Source of the DNA: Nicotiana tabacum
Lineage: Eukaryota; Streptophyta; Magnoliopsida; Solanales; Solanaceae
Length of the DNA stretch: 64,000 nucleotides
NCBI RefSeq assembly: GCF_000715075.1
Contig: NC_134097.1
Coordinates: 64,327,190-64,391,189 of the forward strand
Reading direction: 5' to 3'
This document shows, one piece after another, positions 35,010 through 46,352 of the stretch (the first letter of the stretch is position 1; every line of letters starts with the position of its first letter). Both the position numbers and the translations under genes were made by a program. The notes beneath the pieces were generated by a model. It did no database searches. It was given only the letters and a program-made list of their open reading frames with translations, and was not told where the DNA came from.

Positions 35010-36367
35010 AGGATGACCCTTACCACCCCGACCTCCACCTTGGGATGGCTTTGTGGGTGGGGTGGCAGCTGGTGCTATAATCATAGCCTGTAGACCTATG
35101 GGCAATTACTCACCATATGGCATGTGTCGCCACACTCAAAACAAGCTCTAGGAGGGCGTGGTGGTTATGACTGTCTCGGGCCAGGTCTGTTGGGCTGACC
35201 ACTGATGGCACCTTATATAGGAGGCACACTAGATACTGGAGGTGCATAATAAGGCTCCTAAGGTCTAGGCGAAGCTGGAATACCACTGGCTGTTAGAAGA
35301 GCTGAATGAACGAGGTGACTCACATAACCCCTACCATAACAAACAATAGCTGGGGCACGGGCACCAAAATAATGGTCCAACTCTCAAGACCTCTTGGCCT
35401 CTCTCTCCTCCCTATCCCTAGCAAGCATGCCCTCTACTCTCCTAGCAATGTTCACCACCTGATGATAAGCAATATCTATCTCCAACTCCCGGGCCATGCT
35501 AGACCTGATGCTAGGAATGAGACCCTCAATAAATTGGTGAACTCTCTCACGAACTATAGAAATCAAGGTCGGTGCATGTCTAGTCAAGTTACTGAAACAG
35601 ACAGCATACTCTGAAACAGTTAGTACCCTGGCGCAAATGCTCAAACTCTGCACTTCATGCGTCCCTGAGGCTTTGAGGGGCATACTACCTCAAAAACATA
35701 TCTGAAAACTGGGTCCATGTAAGGGAAGCTACCTCAGCCGGACTGTCCAACTCAAAAGTACGCCACCACTAATAGGATGCCCATCGAAGCTGGAAGGCAG
35801 TGAAAGAAACCCCACTTAATCCTGATATACCCACAGTGCAGATGATACTGTGGCACTCCTCTAGAAATCCCTGAGCGTCCTCTGATGCTACACCACTAAA
35901 TGTAGGAGGCTTGTACTTCTTGGACCTCTCAAGCTTCTGCTGCTCCTCCTCTGAAGTTGTTGCCCTATCCTCGGGCTGAATTGGGGCTACAGGTGGTACC
36001 GATATAACCTCTGGGATCTGATCAACCTGAACCCGCTGCTCTAGGGTACGGGTGGTGGGAGTTTGTGATCCTCCCCCAGCCTGAGATATGGTTGCAGGAA
36101 GGGGAATCAACCCTGCCTAAGCTAGAGCGATGTACATGCTCATGAATTGTGCAAAGGTCTCTTAGAGAGTTGGAGTAGTAGTAGTAGTAGGCGTATCAGG
36201 CGCCTGAGCTCCGGCTGGAGCTGCTGGTGGCTCCTTTATGGCAGCTCGCATGGGTGCTCTAGCTTCACCTCGTGCGCATCCTCAGCCTCTACCCCGGCCC
36301 GGACCTCTAGCAGCTCTAGTAGGGGCGCGGGTGCCTGGTTATCTCCGGTAGCACGTGTCCTCACCAT
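35010..36367 (-). pseudogene. Gypsy gag pseudogene (Tekay-like)
   Basis: The start MVRTRATGDNQAPAP at 36367 is about 185 bp inside the PBS. It runs through KYKPPTFSGVASEDAQGFLE (36110-35769) and RVHQFIEGLIPSIRS-type sequence (35683-35384), then an intact CCHC zinc knuckle CFECGDTCHMVSNC near 35100-35145. Broken by stops and at least one frameshift (near 36225, 36165, 35765 and 35690). Confidence 0.85.
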
Positions 36368-36550
36368 CTGTGATAGAATAGAAGGAAGAAGTTTAGAATT
36401 TTGAAATCAATAATCTCGCACGACAAGGAATCGAATGAAGTGGTATTTTCCTAACAGTTGCATAGCCTCTCGTAGATAAGTACAGACGTCTCTGTACCTA
36501 TCCGCGAGACTCTAATAAACCGGCTTGTGAATCATGACTCCTATGAACCT

Positions 36551-36564
36551 AGAGCTCTGATACC
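36551..36564 (-). other. Primer-binding site (initiator Met tRNA type)
   Basis: Minus strand TGGTATCAGAGCTC, three bases inside the 5' LTR end. The form is usual for chromoviruses. Confidence 0.88.
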
Positions 36565-36567
36565 AAC

Positions 36568-37039
36568 TTGTCATGACCCAAGTTTTTCCTTCGTGAACTA
36601 TCGTGACGGCACCTAATCTCTACGACTAGGTAAGCCTAACAATTTGCGGAAAAATGAATTAAATGTACAAACTAGCCAACTAACAAGTAAATATAATAAA
36701 AGAGCTTAAAATGCTGCTCGACATATACAATAATAACACTCTCGACTAAACATAGCACTATCAAAACCCGGAATCTAAGGAATCACAAGCTATAGAAATA
36801 AATAGCATTCTAACTCCAGAAGTCTAAACAAAAGAAAATACAAGAAGTCTATAACTGAAGGAAAAATAGAGAGGGACATCTAGGTCTGCGGGCATGGCAG
36901 ATATACCTCGAAATCTCTGGATCGCCTTGCATCATGGATAGTATGGCTGAGCAGAAGAACCTAGATCTGCACACGAAAAACATGTGCAAGAAAGGGCATG
37001 AGTACACGACAACGGTACCTAGTAAGTGTCAAGTCTAAC
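36568..37039 (-). mobile_element. Truncated 5' LTR of the Tekay-like element
   Basis: Aligns with 28833-29290, the last 450-470 bp of the LTR; the rest is missing. At about 37040 it meets unrelated Tat/Ogre sequence, so the element lost its 5' LTR start and right-hand TSD. Confidence 0.88.
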
Positions 37040-40000
37040 TCTTTCATCCTCCTCGGGTAAAGAGGGGCAGCTGTTGATACCCAATTTTTTCCTATGTATT
37101 TTATACCCAAAATATTTTCAAAATAGCATATATGTGCATATATAAGCACACCCAAGAGTTTTGGTATTTTTGTGATTTTTAAACCAATTTACTGCCTATT
37201 TTAATACCACAAAAATCCAAAATCATTCCCAAAATTATCATTTTTGATGAATAACTTATTTCATTCTCATATTTACACCAAAATATAATTAAGGTGATTT
37301 TTGCATATTTTTACCAATTTATTTGGCATTTTTAAAGCTAAATTGCACATAATTGCAATTATAGCCTATTTTGTAATTAATAGCATTTTATAACAATAAA
37401 ATTTGCTCCAATATTTTTTAAATTAATATTTATATAATATTTTCCTACCTAGTATTTTAAATTTGCTTTTAAAATCGTTATGGCTATTTTTATAAAATAG
37501 AAAGGGGAAAAGTGGCTATTTAAAACATAGCCCCAGTTGCATTTCAATTACAACCCAAATTGCACCCCAATTCGCTTCAATTTCAATCCCCAAATCAAAC
37601 GACCCAATTTTAATTTAGCCCACCCCTGACCCAACTAACCTAACCCGCCCGGCCTCCCCTTTTAATCCAGGCCGTTGATCATTCTGATCAACAGCTACGA
37701 TCAGTTCTTTCCTTTTTAATTCCCACTTACACCCTAACCCTAAATCACTTCTATCAGATACGTTGCCTCTAAACCCTCGTCCTCTCAAACTCTCTCTAAG
37801 CCTTCTCTGAAACCCTAATCTTCCCCACCGGTTTCTACCCTGTTTCACCGGAACCCATGGCATCCCAAGCCCTGGGTGACCTGTACTCACCTCCATGTGC
37901 TCTTGTACACTTGCTGCTTGAAGAATCGAGGTCTGACCTTGAAGGTTTTTGTCAGATCTCCGCCGATTCAAGTTTCACGGCCATCTCCGGCTTTGCTCCG
38001 GCATGTCCTGATCCTATCTCTGACTCATTCAACTCAGATCATACCTTTTCCAGGCCTTTCTCACCTCTAGGGTTCTTCTGAAACCCTAGCCTTTTGAGGT
38101 TCTCCTAATTTCTCTAGATCTATTCTAGATCTATGTTTATTTTAAGGTTTCAAACGATTTCTCGAAGTTTCTTTCAAAACTTTGCTTTCAAACCGTTCAT
38201 CTTCTTCTACTTAGGGTTTCTTTAGCTTTACTTGCTCTATTGTGACTCTCATGTGTTTTTACTGTATTTGGTCTACTGTGATTCTTGTGTGTTTTTCTTC
38301 GACTATACTTTCTTCTACCGTTTCCTTATGATTTCTTTTACTGTATCTTGTTATTTTATTATGTTTTCATGAAATGTGTAAGGTCTTAAGTTCCTTTGGG
38401 TTTTCTGAACTTATTTTGTTGTTATTCCTGCCTGATTTACTTGCTTTCGTCTCTACACTCAATTAATGGTAAAAACCCTAGAATTGGGGGGTTTCATTCG
38501 AGTTCTTGAGGCCACATGTTACATGACTTGTTTGCTTCCCATCTCTGAACTTGTTTGGTTTCAAATCCCTAATTTCTAAGTTCCTGAAGTTGTTTCATCT
38601 TTGCCTGACCTTCTGCATGCTCTCTGATATTCCCTCTTGCCTATAGTCCACTACTCACTGATTTTTGATTGAAATCCAGCCTCGCATGTTTAAAGCTTAT
38701 GCACTCTTTATAGGTAGAATTTCCCACTCAGAATAACCTCTGATTTTGGGACTGATTTTAGACTTCCTTGTGTAAGCCTGATTGATTCATTCCTTGTTTA
38801 ATTTGAAGACCCTCTCTAACCTTTCGATTCCCCTATTTTCTGACTCGGTTCATTAGTGATTTTGAATCTCTGATTCCCTGATTTACTATGTACTAATTGA
38901 TTTACTCCTTGCCTTATTTATTTAACCGTGTGTTTCAAATCCTCCCCTATGTATTTACCCCTTATTTGTATGCTATGCACAATGTGTTACTTGATCCCCT
39001 TTCCTTAAATAATTTCTGCCTTTTACAGTTCAAATTTGGACTCCTTAAATAAAGGAATCTCTGCTATTGATTGATTTTAATTGATACATGATTATTTTCT
39101 TGCCTTGTTTACCCTAATTTCAAAGTATACCTGCTCCTCTCATAACACGAACACAAAAAAAAAACACTTCAGAATTCAAACACACTTCGAGCACTTTTTT
39201 TTCACAATTGAAAACTATCCAATTTCAAAAAAAAACTCTCTCTACTACTACTCTACCTCTAATACTGAGCACTCTGCTCCTCTTCTCTTTTACTGTCTGA
39301 AACATTCTTGAGTTCCTTTTGAACTCTCAAGTACTTGCGGAGGAATTTGGATTTTGATCCTGCTGACTTCTGGCTGCTTTATTTAACTTGCAACTGGTAT
39401 GTTACTCTAGTTAAATAATACCCTCTCTACTATGTGTTTATTTTACTCCTAGCCTGTTGTGCTTTCTTGCACTATGCATCTACATCCTAGTCTATTATGC
39501 TCTCATTCCCTATCTTTCCGCACCCTTAGCCTATTATGCTTTCTTTCTTTCCTTGTGTTTTTGTAAATGCTTTTCTAGGTGAGTCCCTTCCCTCTGACTC
39601 CCTTTTGTGTGAGAGTACAATTCTGAGTCATGGAAGCACCCTGTTATTGCTGCCCATGACTTTGAACTAGGTCCTTGAACCCTTACTCAAATCAATTCCC
39701 ACTCCCTTCTTCCCCCTTTATGTGTTGAGCCTTGACTCAAGTCTAGTGGTGTTCTAATCAGCACCCAAACTCAAGTCTGATCTTAATTTGTTTAGACCAA
39801 GCAATTGGTCAGGGGTGTGCCAGTCTATACCCATGGCTGGGCATGACCACCCTTTGCTATGGTTCCCCAATCCCTCTTTCACTTTGCACTCATTCCTAGT
39901 TCTAAGTTCTGCCCCTCTCTGGTAAGCCATGCTTAAGGACCTTTGAGCTCCCACTGAACTTGGATGCCTGAGAGCTGGCTGTTCTGCATTGCACTATTCT

Positions 40001-40921
40001 AATTCTAAATGGTATCCTGAGTGTAAGCAATGCCGGGAATCCTTGAGATTCTTTGGAACTTTGAAATACTTTGGATAAAGAGAAGGCTTTGGAAATTCAG
40101 AATTGGTTAATCACATGTTGTTGGGTATTAAGATTGAATTAGGCTGCTCGGATCTAGCTGTTAGTTTTTAATGTATTTATTTTCTTTCTTTTGGTCTGTA
40201 ATAATTTGTATAAAGGATTTGGGGAATATAGTAAAAGGGTGTGGGAGGGGTTTTACATTCTTGCATCAGTAGGGGTAGAAACCATGCTTTAGGATTGTAA
40301 TTTTTTTAGAAATCCTGCCTATAGGGCTGTTCAATATTTCTGGTTCCACATCACCTAGAGACCATGCCTATAGGGTTAACGCTTCATTATGTTACAAATC
40401 ACATAGAAATCATGCCTATAGGACTTAATGTTCATGTAATCAATGCATATAGAGATCATGCCTATAAGGAATGCATATGCATTAGGCAAACTGTAGGGTT
40501 AATTAACCCAATCATCTTTTACAAGTTCAATAACAGGTTTTAGAAAATCAAAAATAGATATCATGCCTATAGGATCAGCATCAAACTCGTCTGATTCGCT
40601 TAAAGTAATAATAATCTATTAACTGGTCCTTAACGTCTTAACACAACAATGATTTTAGAAGTCTTAATTCTTTGACAAAAACTCTCTTGACTCAGTATGC
40701 TTTTAAATCCCTCAAATCGGCATCTTTTTTCTGAAACAGTTTCTTTCTAAACATTCTGTCTAAATGTTTTACTCAGACCCTGAAATTGTCTTTTAAACAG
40801 TTGCAACTTACCCTTTCCTTAGATATTTCTATCTCTGAAACTCTTTCACAACCATTTTTGTGTTTTATTTTTACGGCAATCCATACTTTCTTTTCAAAAC
40901 TCCTCTGCATTGGACTACTTT
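37040..40921 (+). mobile_element. Tat/Ogre-type PPT and 3' LTR, 3' truncated
   Basis: AAAGAGGGGCAGC (37059-37071) is the polypurine tract usual before Ogre/Tat LTRs, and TGTTGATACCCAATTTTTTC starts the LTR at 37072. The body is non-coding with CT-rich stretches. At about 40922 it passes into an Athila LTR, so the end is lost. A perfect hairpin GTTGATCA-TTC-TGATCAAC lies at 37674-37692. The ORFs at 37615-38081 are chance. Confidence 0.75.
40265..40580. repeat. CATGCCTATAGG interspersed repeats
   Basis: AGAAATCATGCCTATAGGG or close variants occur at least six times with spacing of about 45-110 bp inside the long LTR. Confidence 0.75.
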
Positions 40922-41554
40922 TTCCTATGAATTGGTGGTTGAAAACACTGGTTTGTGCTAAGTTGACTTGGCTTTTCTTGAGAAAGAGAGCCTAAGTCTC
41001 CAAAATTGACCCAATAAGGAATTGGGATGGACTCAAGAGAATTGATAGTCCAAATTAAATGGTTAAACCTCGAGAGAGTAATTACCCAACTTGAACCCTA
41101 GTTGCTTGAGCTAATTTGCCTACCCATTTGGTTTCGAGAGAGTCAATTGGGCAAAAGCACTCTCTCTACCGAGAGGTGTGAGAGTGAGTAAAATTGTGCA
41201 ATGGTTATAGCATAAGCTCCAATTATGTCAATCGAACCTTAGTAACATCTACCCGTCAATTAGCCACCTAGGTAATGTCACGACCCTAGTGCCCTTCTTC
41301 CTATTAGATACAACTTAGCAATTATCTTGTAGCATAATCTAGTTTCAATTAATAGTTTGATAATAGTAGTTTATAATCTAAAACCCAAAAATGTATGGAA
41401 GTGACATTTGGAACAAATACACAACTCTAGTTTAGATAGATACTCTACTCCATTCCTAGCTCCCTGTGGAAATCGATCCTGACCCTCATATCAAGTAAAA
41501 GCTATTGCGACCCTCTCTTCCTACTTTTTAGTAGTGTGGAGTTGGCAGCGATCA
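40922..41554 (+). mobile_element. Athila-type 5' LTR, 5' truncated
   Basis: From about 40930 it aligns with the reverse complement of 46353-46960, for example GAGAAAGAGAGCCTAAGTCT. It ends GGAGTTGGCAGCGATCA at 41554, followed by a PBS. The first roughly 880 bp of the LTR are missing. Confidence 0.85.
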
Positions 41555-41559
41555 CTTTT

Positions 41560-41577
41560 TGGTGCCGTTGCCGGAGA
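41560..41577 (+). other. Primer-binding site of the Athila-type element
   Basis: TGGTGCCGTTGCCGGAGA, close to the usual Athila form TGGCGCCGTTGCCGGGGA. Confidence 0.82.
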
Positions 41578-41673
41578 GCTAACGGTTTTGACTATCTATT
41601 TAGTTAGTTTTGTGTATTGTTCTTCTTTCCTTCTTTGTTACTTACTTGGTTGTGTCATTACTCAGGTACCAAC

Positions 41674-43032
41674 ATGGCTTTAAACAATGCTAATGATCCT
41701 CTTGGAAACGTGATAGCGGGGAAGGACGTAGATGATCTTGAGCAAGATGAGGTGCCTTTTGCGCCTCAAGGTCAACGGAGAGGCCGGAATGCAAATGCTA
41801 TTCCAAATAATAATATTCCAGACCCTCCCCTAGTTCCTCCAAGAGTGGCTCCAAGAGTATTACTAAACCAGGGCTACAGAAGTGCTATTGTCCCACCCCG
41901 AATCTAGGCGGGCAACTTTCAGATAACCAATGTGATGTTGACCTTACTTGAGTAGCGTGGGTACTTCACGGGCGCTACAAATCAAAATGCCTACAAACAT
42001 CTCAAGGGGTTCATAGATACATGTTGGGGGAGAAAACAGACGAATGTGTCCGAAGATGCGTTGAGATTGAGATTTTTCCTATTCTCACTTCGGGAAAAGG
42101 CATTGGATTGGCTCGAGAGACTCCCTAACCATTCCATCACAACTTGGGATGAGTGGATACATTTATTGCCAAATTCTTCTCCCCTAGTCATATGGCGGAA
42201 CTTCGAGATGAAATATTAGCCTTCAAGCAAGAGCCAATTGAACCTTTGCATGAGATTTGGGAGCGATATAGAACGATGGTGAAGGAGTGCCAAATAATGA
42301 TATGACCGAGGCCATGATCCAACAAACCTTCTACCGGGGCATAAATACTACAAATCAATGCATTGTTAACCAATTGGCCGGGGGCAATTTTATGAAGCTT
42401 TCTTATGAGCAATCATGTGATGTACTTGATGAAATGGCAGACACTTCTTCAGCATGGCAGAGTGGAGCAAATGTGCCTCAAGGTGAACCTACAGTTATCC
42501 ATTTGCACAAGGAATTACATGATCACGGGCAAGCGATAGCTGAGCTTACCACCACGATGTATTAATTGGCTAAGGCACAGTTGCAACAAGTTCAGAATCC
42601 TTGCCAAGTGAATGCCATGGAGGGTGTTAGTATGCTTGTCAACAAGAGAAGGCAAAGGAGGCAACAAAATCAAGGAAATTCTGAGCAATTTGTTGATGAA
42701 TATGATGTGTGTCAAAATGATGGCCATGATGACCAAAGTGAAGAGGTACAATATGTCAACAACTATCAAGTCTATAGAGGAAACTCTTCAAACCAACAAT
42801 GGCGACCCCAAGGAAATTAGGCAATCAACAACAAAGTGGTGACAATTGGAACAACAACCAAAACAACAATTGGGGTAATCAGAACAACAGCCAAGGCAAC
42901 TGGAATGGAAATAACAACAATTGGGGCAACAACAACAATCAAGGTGGGTAGAACAATAATGGAAACCAAGGCAACTGGGGGCAAGGCTTTTAAAGGCCCC
43001 CAATGTGCCAACAACCGAACAATCCACCCCCT
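41674..43032 (+). pseudogene. Athila-type gag pseudogene
   Basis: Starts MALNNANDPLGNVIAG at 41674. After a stop at 41905 the frame continues with ANFQITNVMLTLLE, HLKGFIDTCW and LRLRFFLFSLREKALDWLER, the core of Athila gag. A frameshift near 42170 moves to MAELRDEILAFKQEP and IHLHKELHDHGQAIAEL. The end is Asn/Gln/Gly-rich (about 42840-42990) with further shifts. No protease or RT follows: coding sequence stops where an LTR fragment begins. Confidence 0.88.
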
Positions 43033-43115
43033 TATCGATCCCGACCCTTATATCGGGTAAAAGCTATTGCGACCCTCTCTTCCTACTTTTTAGTAGTGTG
43101 GAGTTGGCAGCGATC
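43033..43115 (+). mobile_element. Athila 3' LTR fragment (last 83 bp)
   Basis: ATCGATCCCGACCCTTATAT to GGAGTTGGCAGCGATCA repeats the last 84 bp of the 5' LTR (41471-41554) with a few changes. All of pol and most of the 3' LTR were deleted between gag and this point. Confidence 0.85.
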
Positions 43116-44799
43116 AGTACCCAACCCCTGAGACCTCCATCGACAAGAAGTTAGGCTTCAAGGAGCCAACTACATTATCTCCATCCCCGAGGCGGTGCCC
43201 GACCTCGAGGACCTCTAGCAAAAACAAGTCAGGCTTCAAAAAGCCTTTAGCGCCATCATAGAACTTGAGGTGGTACCCGATCTCGTGGTTTTCCTTTCTA
43301 AAAAGAAAAGTAAGCACTTAAAGCTCCACCCATAAAGACTCAAGGAGGGCTCAAGGCATCGCCTAAATATAGGCAACCCCCAACGGAAGTCTATCCACTA
43401 AGCTTTAAAAGGCTATCTACATCAAATTCAAAGTAGACCCCTAGGTACCTGAAGCTGACCTTCACTCAGGATACCTCTATCAAAAACATCGAAACTCAAC
43501 GTATTGCATGCAACTAGAAGGGCCCGATGGCCCGAATCCATCGAACCAATTCGGGCTTGGCCCAGGGTATGATAATGGGCTGGGAAAAGAGCCATGCCAA
43601 TCGGAAGAAGATCGGAAAGAGTGCTCGCATCCGAGTTAGATATCAGCGGTCGACAACAAAGGAAAACATTCAAAAGCCTCGAAGTGCACAAGCACAAACA
43701 ATAACAGGGCAAGTATCAAAAATAGGAATCAAGGAAGTATCTTTATATTCATGAATATTCATGTACAACAGCCTTCGAGGGGCCCTCTCATATGATTACA
43801 AAAGCCTACAAGGGATCTCTACACAAAAACAGAGAAGCAGAAGGATGTACATGTGATGAAAGCCCGAGAACCCGATCCATCCTCAAAGGCCCATCTCTGG
43901 TATCAGCATCCTCGAGCTCCACCCCTTCAAGCTCGCATCCCCAAAAGCAATTCCTTCGGCTACCATCTCCTCTAGGTTCCCAGCTCAATCTCGCAAAAGG
44001 TCTTTGTTAAGGGAAAAGATGAAGAAGAGCAAAAGGAGGGGATACAGAGGAGGCAGAGAAAGGAGACATAGCCTGCCGAAGCCAAAGGTTAAAGATTCGG
44101 CGGGCCCCATCCTCGACGGCCGGTAGTGCCACTTTATCCCTTGGAAAAGGAAAAACCCAAGGAATGAAGTGCCATACCAGGCCAGGGTAGGAGAGTGAGC
44201 AGCGGTGCATAGTCTGAATGACTGTCTACAAAAGGGGAGAATAGATTCCCCATCTATCATCGTCTCGGGCCAATGAAAATAACAATAATAGACGTAACAG
44301 CAACCACAACAGCGACAGGACGACATGGTCGTGCTCGACAAAGGGAAGCTCTGGCAAGAGGCTACAACACAGCCTACGGGAGCTCTGCCAAACGGCTTTG
44401 AGGCCACCAACCCCAAACATGATGTTCAAGGATAGAGGAAGATGATAAGAAGAAATGGGAAAATGAGCAGATGAAGGTACTTGGATAGAAAAACAACACC
44501 AAATCACCCCCATTTAAAGGGGGTAACGACACGGTCATCGAGGCTTTGGAAGATTGACCAGCGAATGCAATTACTGCGTTCTTAAAGAACTGAATCGATG
44601 GCGGTGCATTCATCTTGGAGAATGGGAATCGAGACTGCATTGAATGATGTCAAATACACAAGTCCATGGGACATCCCGGTTGTCGAAAAAACTTGTGCCA
44701 CAGGTTGAATCATTGGTATGATGTCATCGCAAGAAGCTCGTGGAGTCAAGTGTCAGAATCATTTCTCATCGCTTCGTTCTGGGAAACGCGGAGACTATT
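43116..44799 (+). mobile_element. Tat-lineage element, 3' internal region
   Basis: 43116-43900 aligns as reverse complement with 13300-14050 of the other Tat relic, the part upstream of the antisense ORF. The antisense ORF itself lies beyond the left truncation. 43900-44799 has no counterpart in this window. The small ORFs here show no recognisable domain. The last bases before the LTR (GGAAACGCGGAGACTATT) are a weak polypurine tract. Confidence 0.72.
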
Positions 44800-45537
44800 T
44801 GTATGCAGCGAAATTAGATGGATTAATTTCTTGCTATCAAGTCACTTCAGGAGAATGTCTCGAGACCCCGAGAACGTAGAGTTGCTACCGAGTTCCCTCC
44901 CTCGGGGCTTGTCGAAGCCCGAATCAAAGAAGACGAAGATCGAGGCTGGAACAAAAAGGGGATTTCCTAAGGCACGCGGCTAAGTCTAATAAAGCCAGCC
45001 TACCCAGAGCCTGTGTCGAGGCATCACGTCTGGCCGCCCCATCACCATGCTCCCTACGATTAATGTATGTTGTACTATAACCGGATCCCCCTCCTATATA
45101 AAGGGAACCCACACTACTTTGTAAAGGGCTGATGTTGCTACAACTATTCTCCACAAGATCAATAATATATCTCTCTCTTTTCTCTCTAACTCATATGCTC
45201 GAGGCTATTCTTTCATTTATTACTTTCATACTTGTTCTTCATTTATTTCTTGATATTGGCCATAAAGATCCTTCTTTAATTATATTCTAACTGTTGTCCC
45301 TTTCTTGGTTACACCCGATAGCTCGAGTTCGAGCCGGACATCGACCCTGAGGTCCTTCAGTTCGAAGCTTGGGTAGCAAGCCCCTCGGTTTGATTACTGC
45401 CCCGTTTTAGCTGCATCTCATTGTTAAACTTCGTATTCTTAGCATCAACTGCTCTAACAACTAGCATAAAAAGAGATTACGTATTTTTAGAATCCCATTT
45501 ACAAATTTAATTGTTGTTACCATTTTCATGGTAAACA
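44800..45537 (+). mobile_element. Tat 3' LTR
   Basis: 738 bp from TGTATGCAGCGAAATTAGAT to CATGGTAAACA. Same ends and TATA box (TATATAAAG, 45095-45103) as the LTR at 19607-20371, in the opposite orientation. Confidence 0.85.
45095..45103 (+). promoter_or_regulatory. TATA box of the Tat 3' LTR
   Basis: CTCCTATATAAAGGG, conserved with 20070-20080 on the other strand. Confidence 0.65.
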
Positions 45538-46352
45538 ATATATATATATATATATATATACATGTCGACAAGGCCACCATGTTGACATATGTACACACAT
45601 GAATGCTATAAGCCTCTAAAAAATACAACTGTATTATGGTTAGGATAGGGCCTCGACCAACCTAGACTATCTGAATATACAATAACAACTTTAGACTTGG
45701 TAACTTCAGATGATGTGGAGCTTACCAATCAAGCTATATACTGGTCCGCCTATTGCTGAGGCCTATCTCTATGATTGTTAGAACCTGTAGGCATAAAATG
45801 TAGTGCCCCCGGCAAAAGGGTGTCAGTACAAAATAATTTATCGAGCATGTAAGGAAACCGAATAACTAAAACTGAATTGATATACATGACTGAATGTTGT
45901 AATCTTAGGGATAAATGGTAATCTGGAAACATACTTACCTCTCATAGCTCATATCATATAAGTAATACCGAAAAAAACTATCATGCCTCACATAGAGCTC
46001 GATGTGTATATGTATAACCCCGTAGGCAACTGTATAGCCCTGAAGGTATGGCGCGAATCTGTCTAGCTCTGTAGGCATATAGTAATACATTAAATGATAT
46101 ATGTATACTCTCTATTTCTCAACTAGACATGGAACGATGCTAAACTAAATATGAATTCCCAACAAGGGATTGTTACGTCACTGAGTAAGATGGAATAACC
46201 TAATATGGGATCCTTACAAATGACTTTTCTTGGTCATCCTATGTTCTGAACTTACTTAACTATGGATTTATGCATCGAAATAAGAGAAGTAGTCTTTACA
46301 TACCTTTTGTCAATTGATCAACAGTTGAGCATGCTTAACTTGAGCAACACCT
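45538..46352 (-). mobile_element. LTR-like fragment after a TA microsatellite
   Basis: A (TA)n run (45539-45560) is followed by sequence that resembles the middle of LTR 5 at 54480-54800 in the same orientation: GGGTGTCAGTACAAAATAAT and GAGCATGTAAGG compare with GGCATCAGTATGAAAAATGT and GAGTATGTAAGG. No ends were found. The minus-strand ORF at 45750-45932 is not a gene. Confidence 0.45.

Noticed and set aside
37615..38081. ORFs on both strands near the start of the Tat/Ogre-type LTR
   Set aside because: They lie inside an LTR, overlap on both strands, and show no domain.
45539..45560. TA run as a functional replication or promoter element
   Set aside because: Simple TA microsatellite next to an LTR end; similar runs at 29345-29368 and elsewhere.
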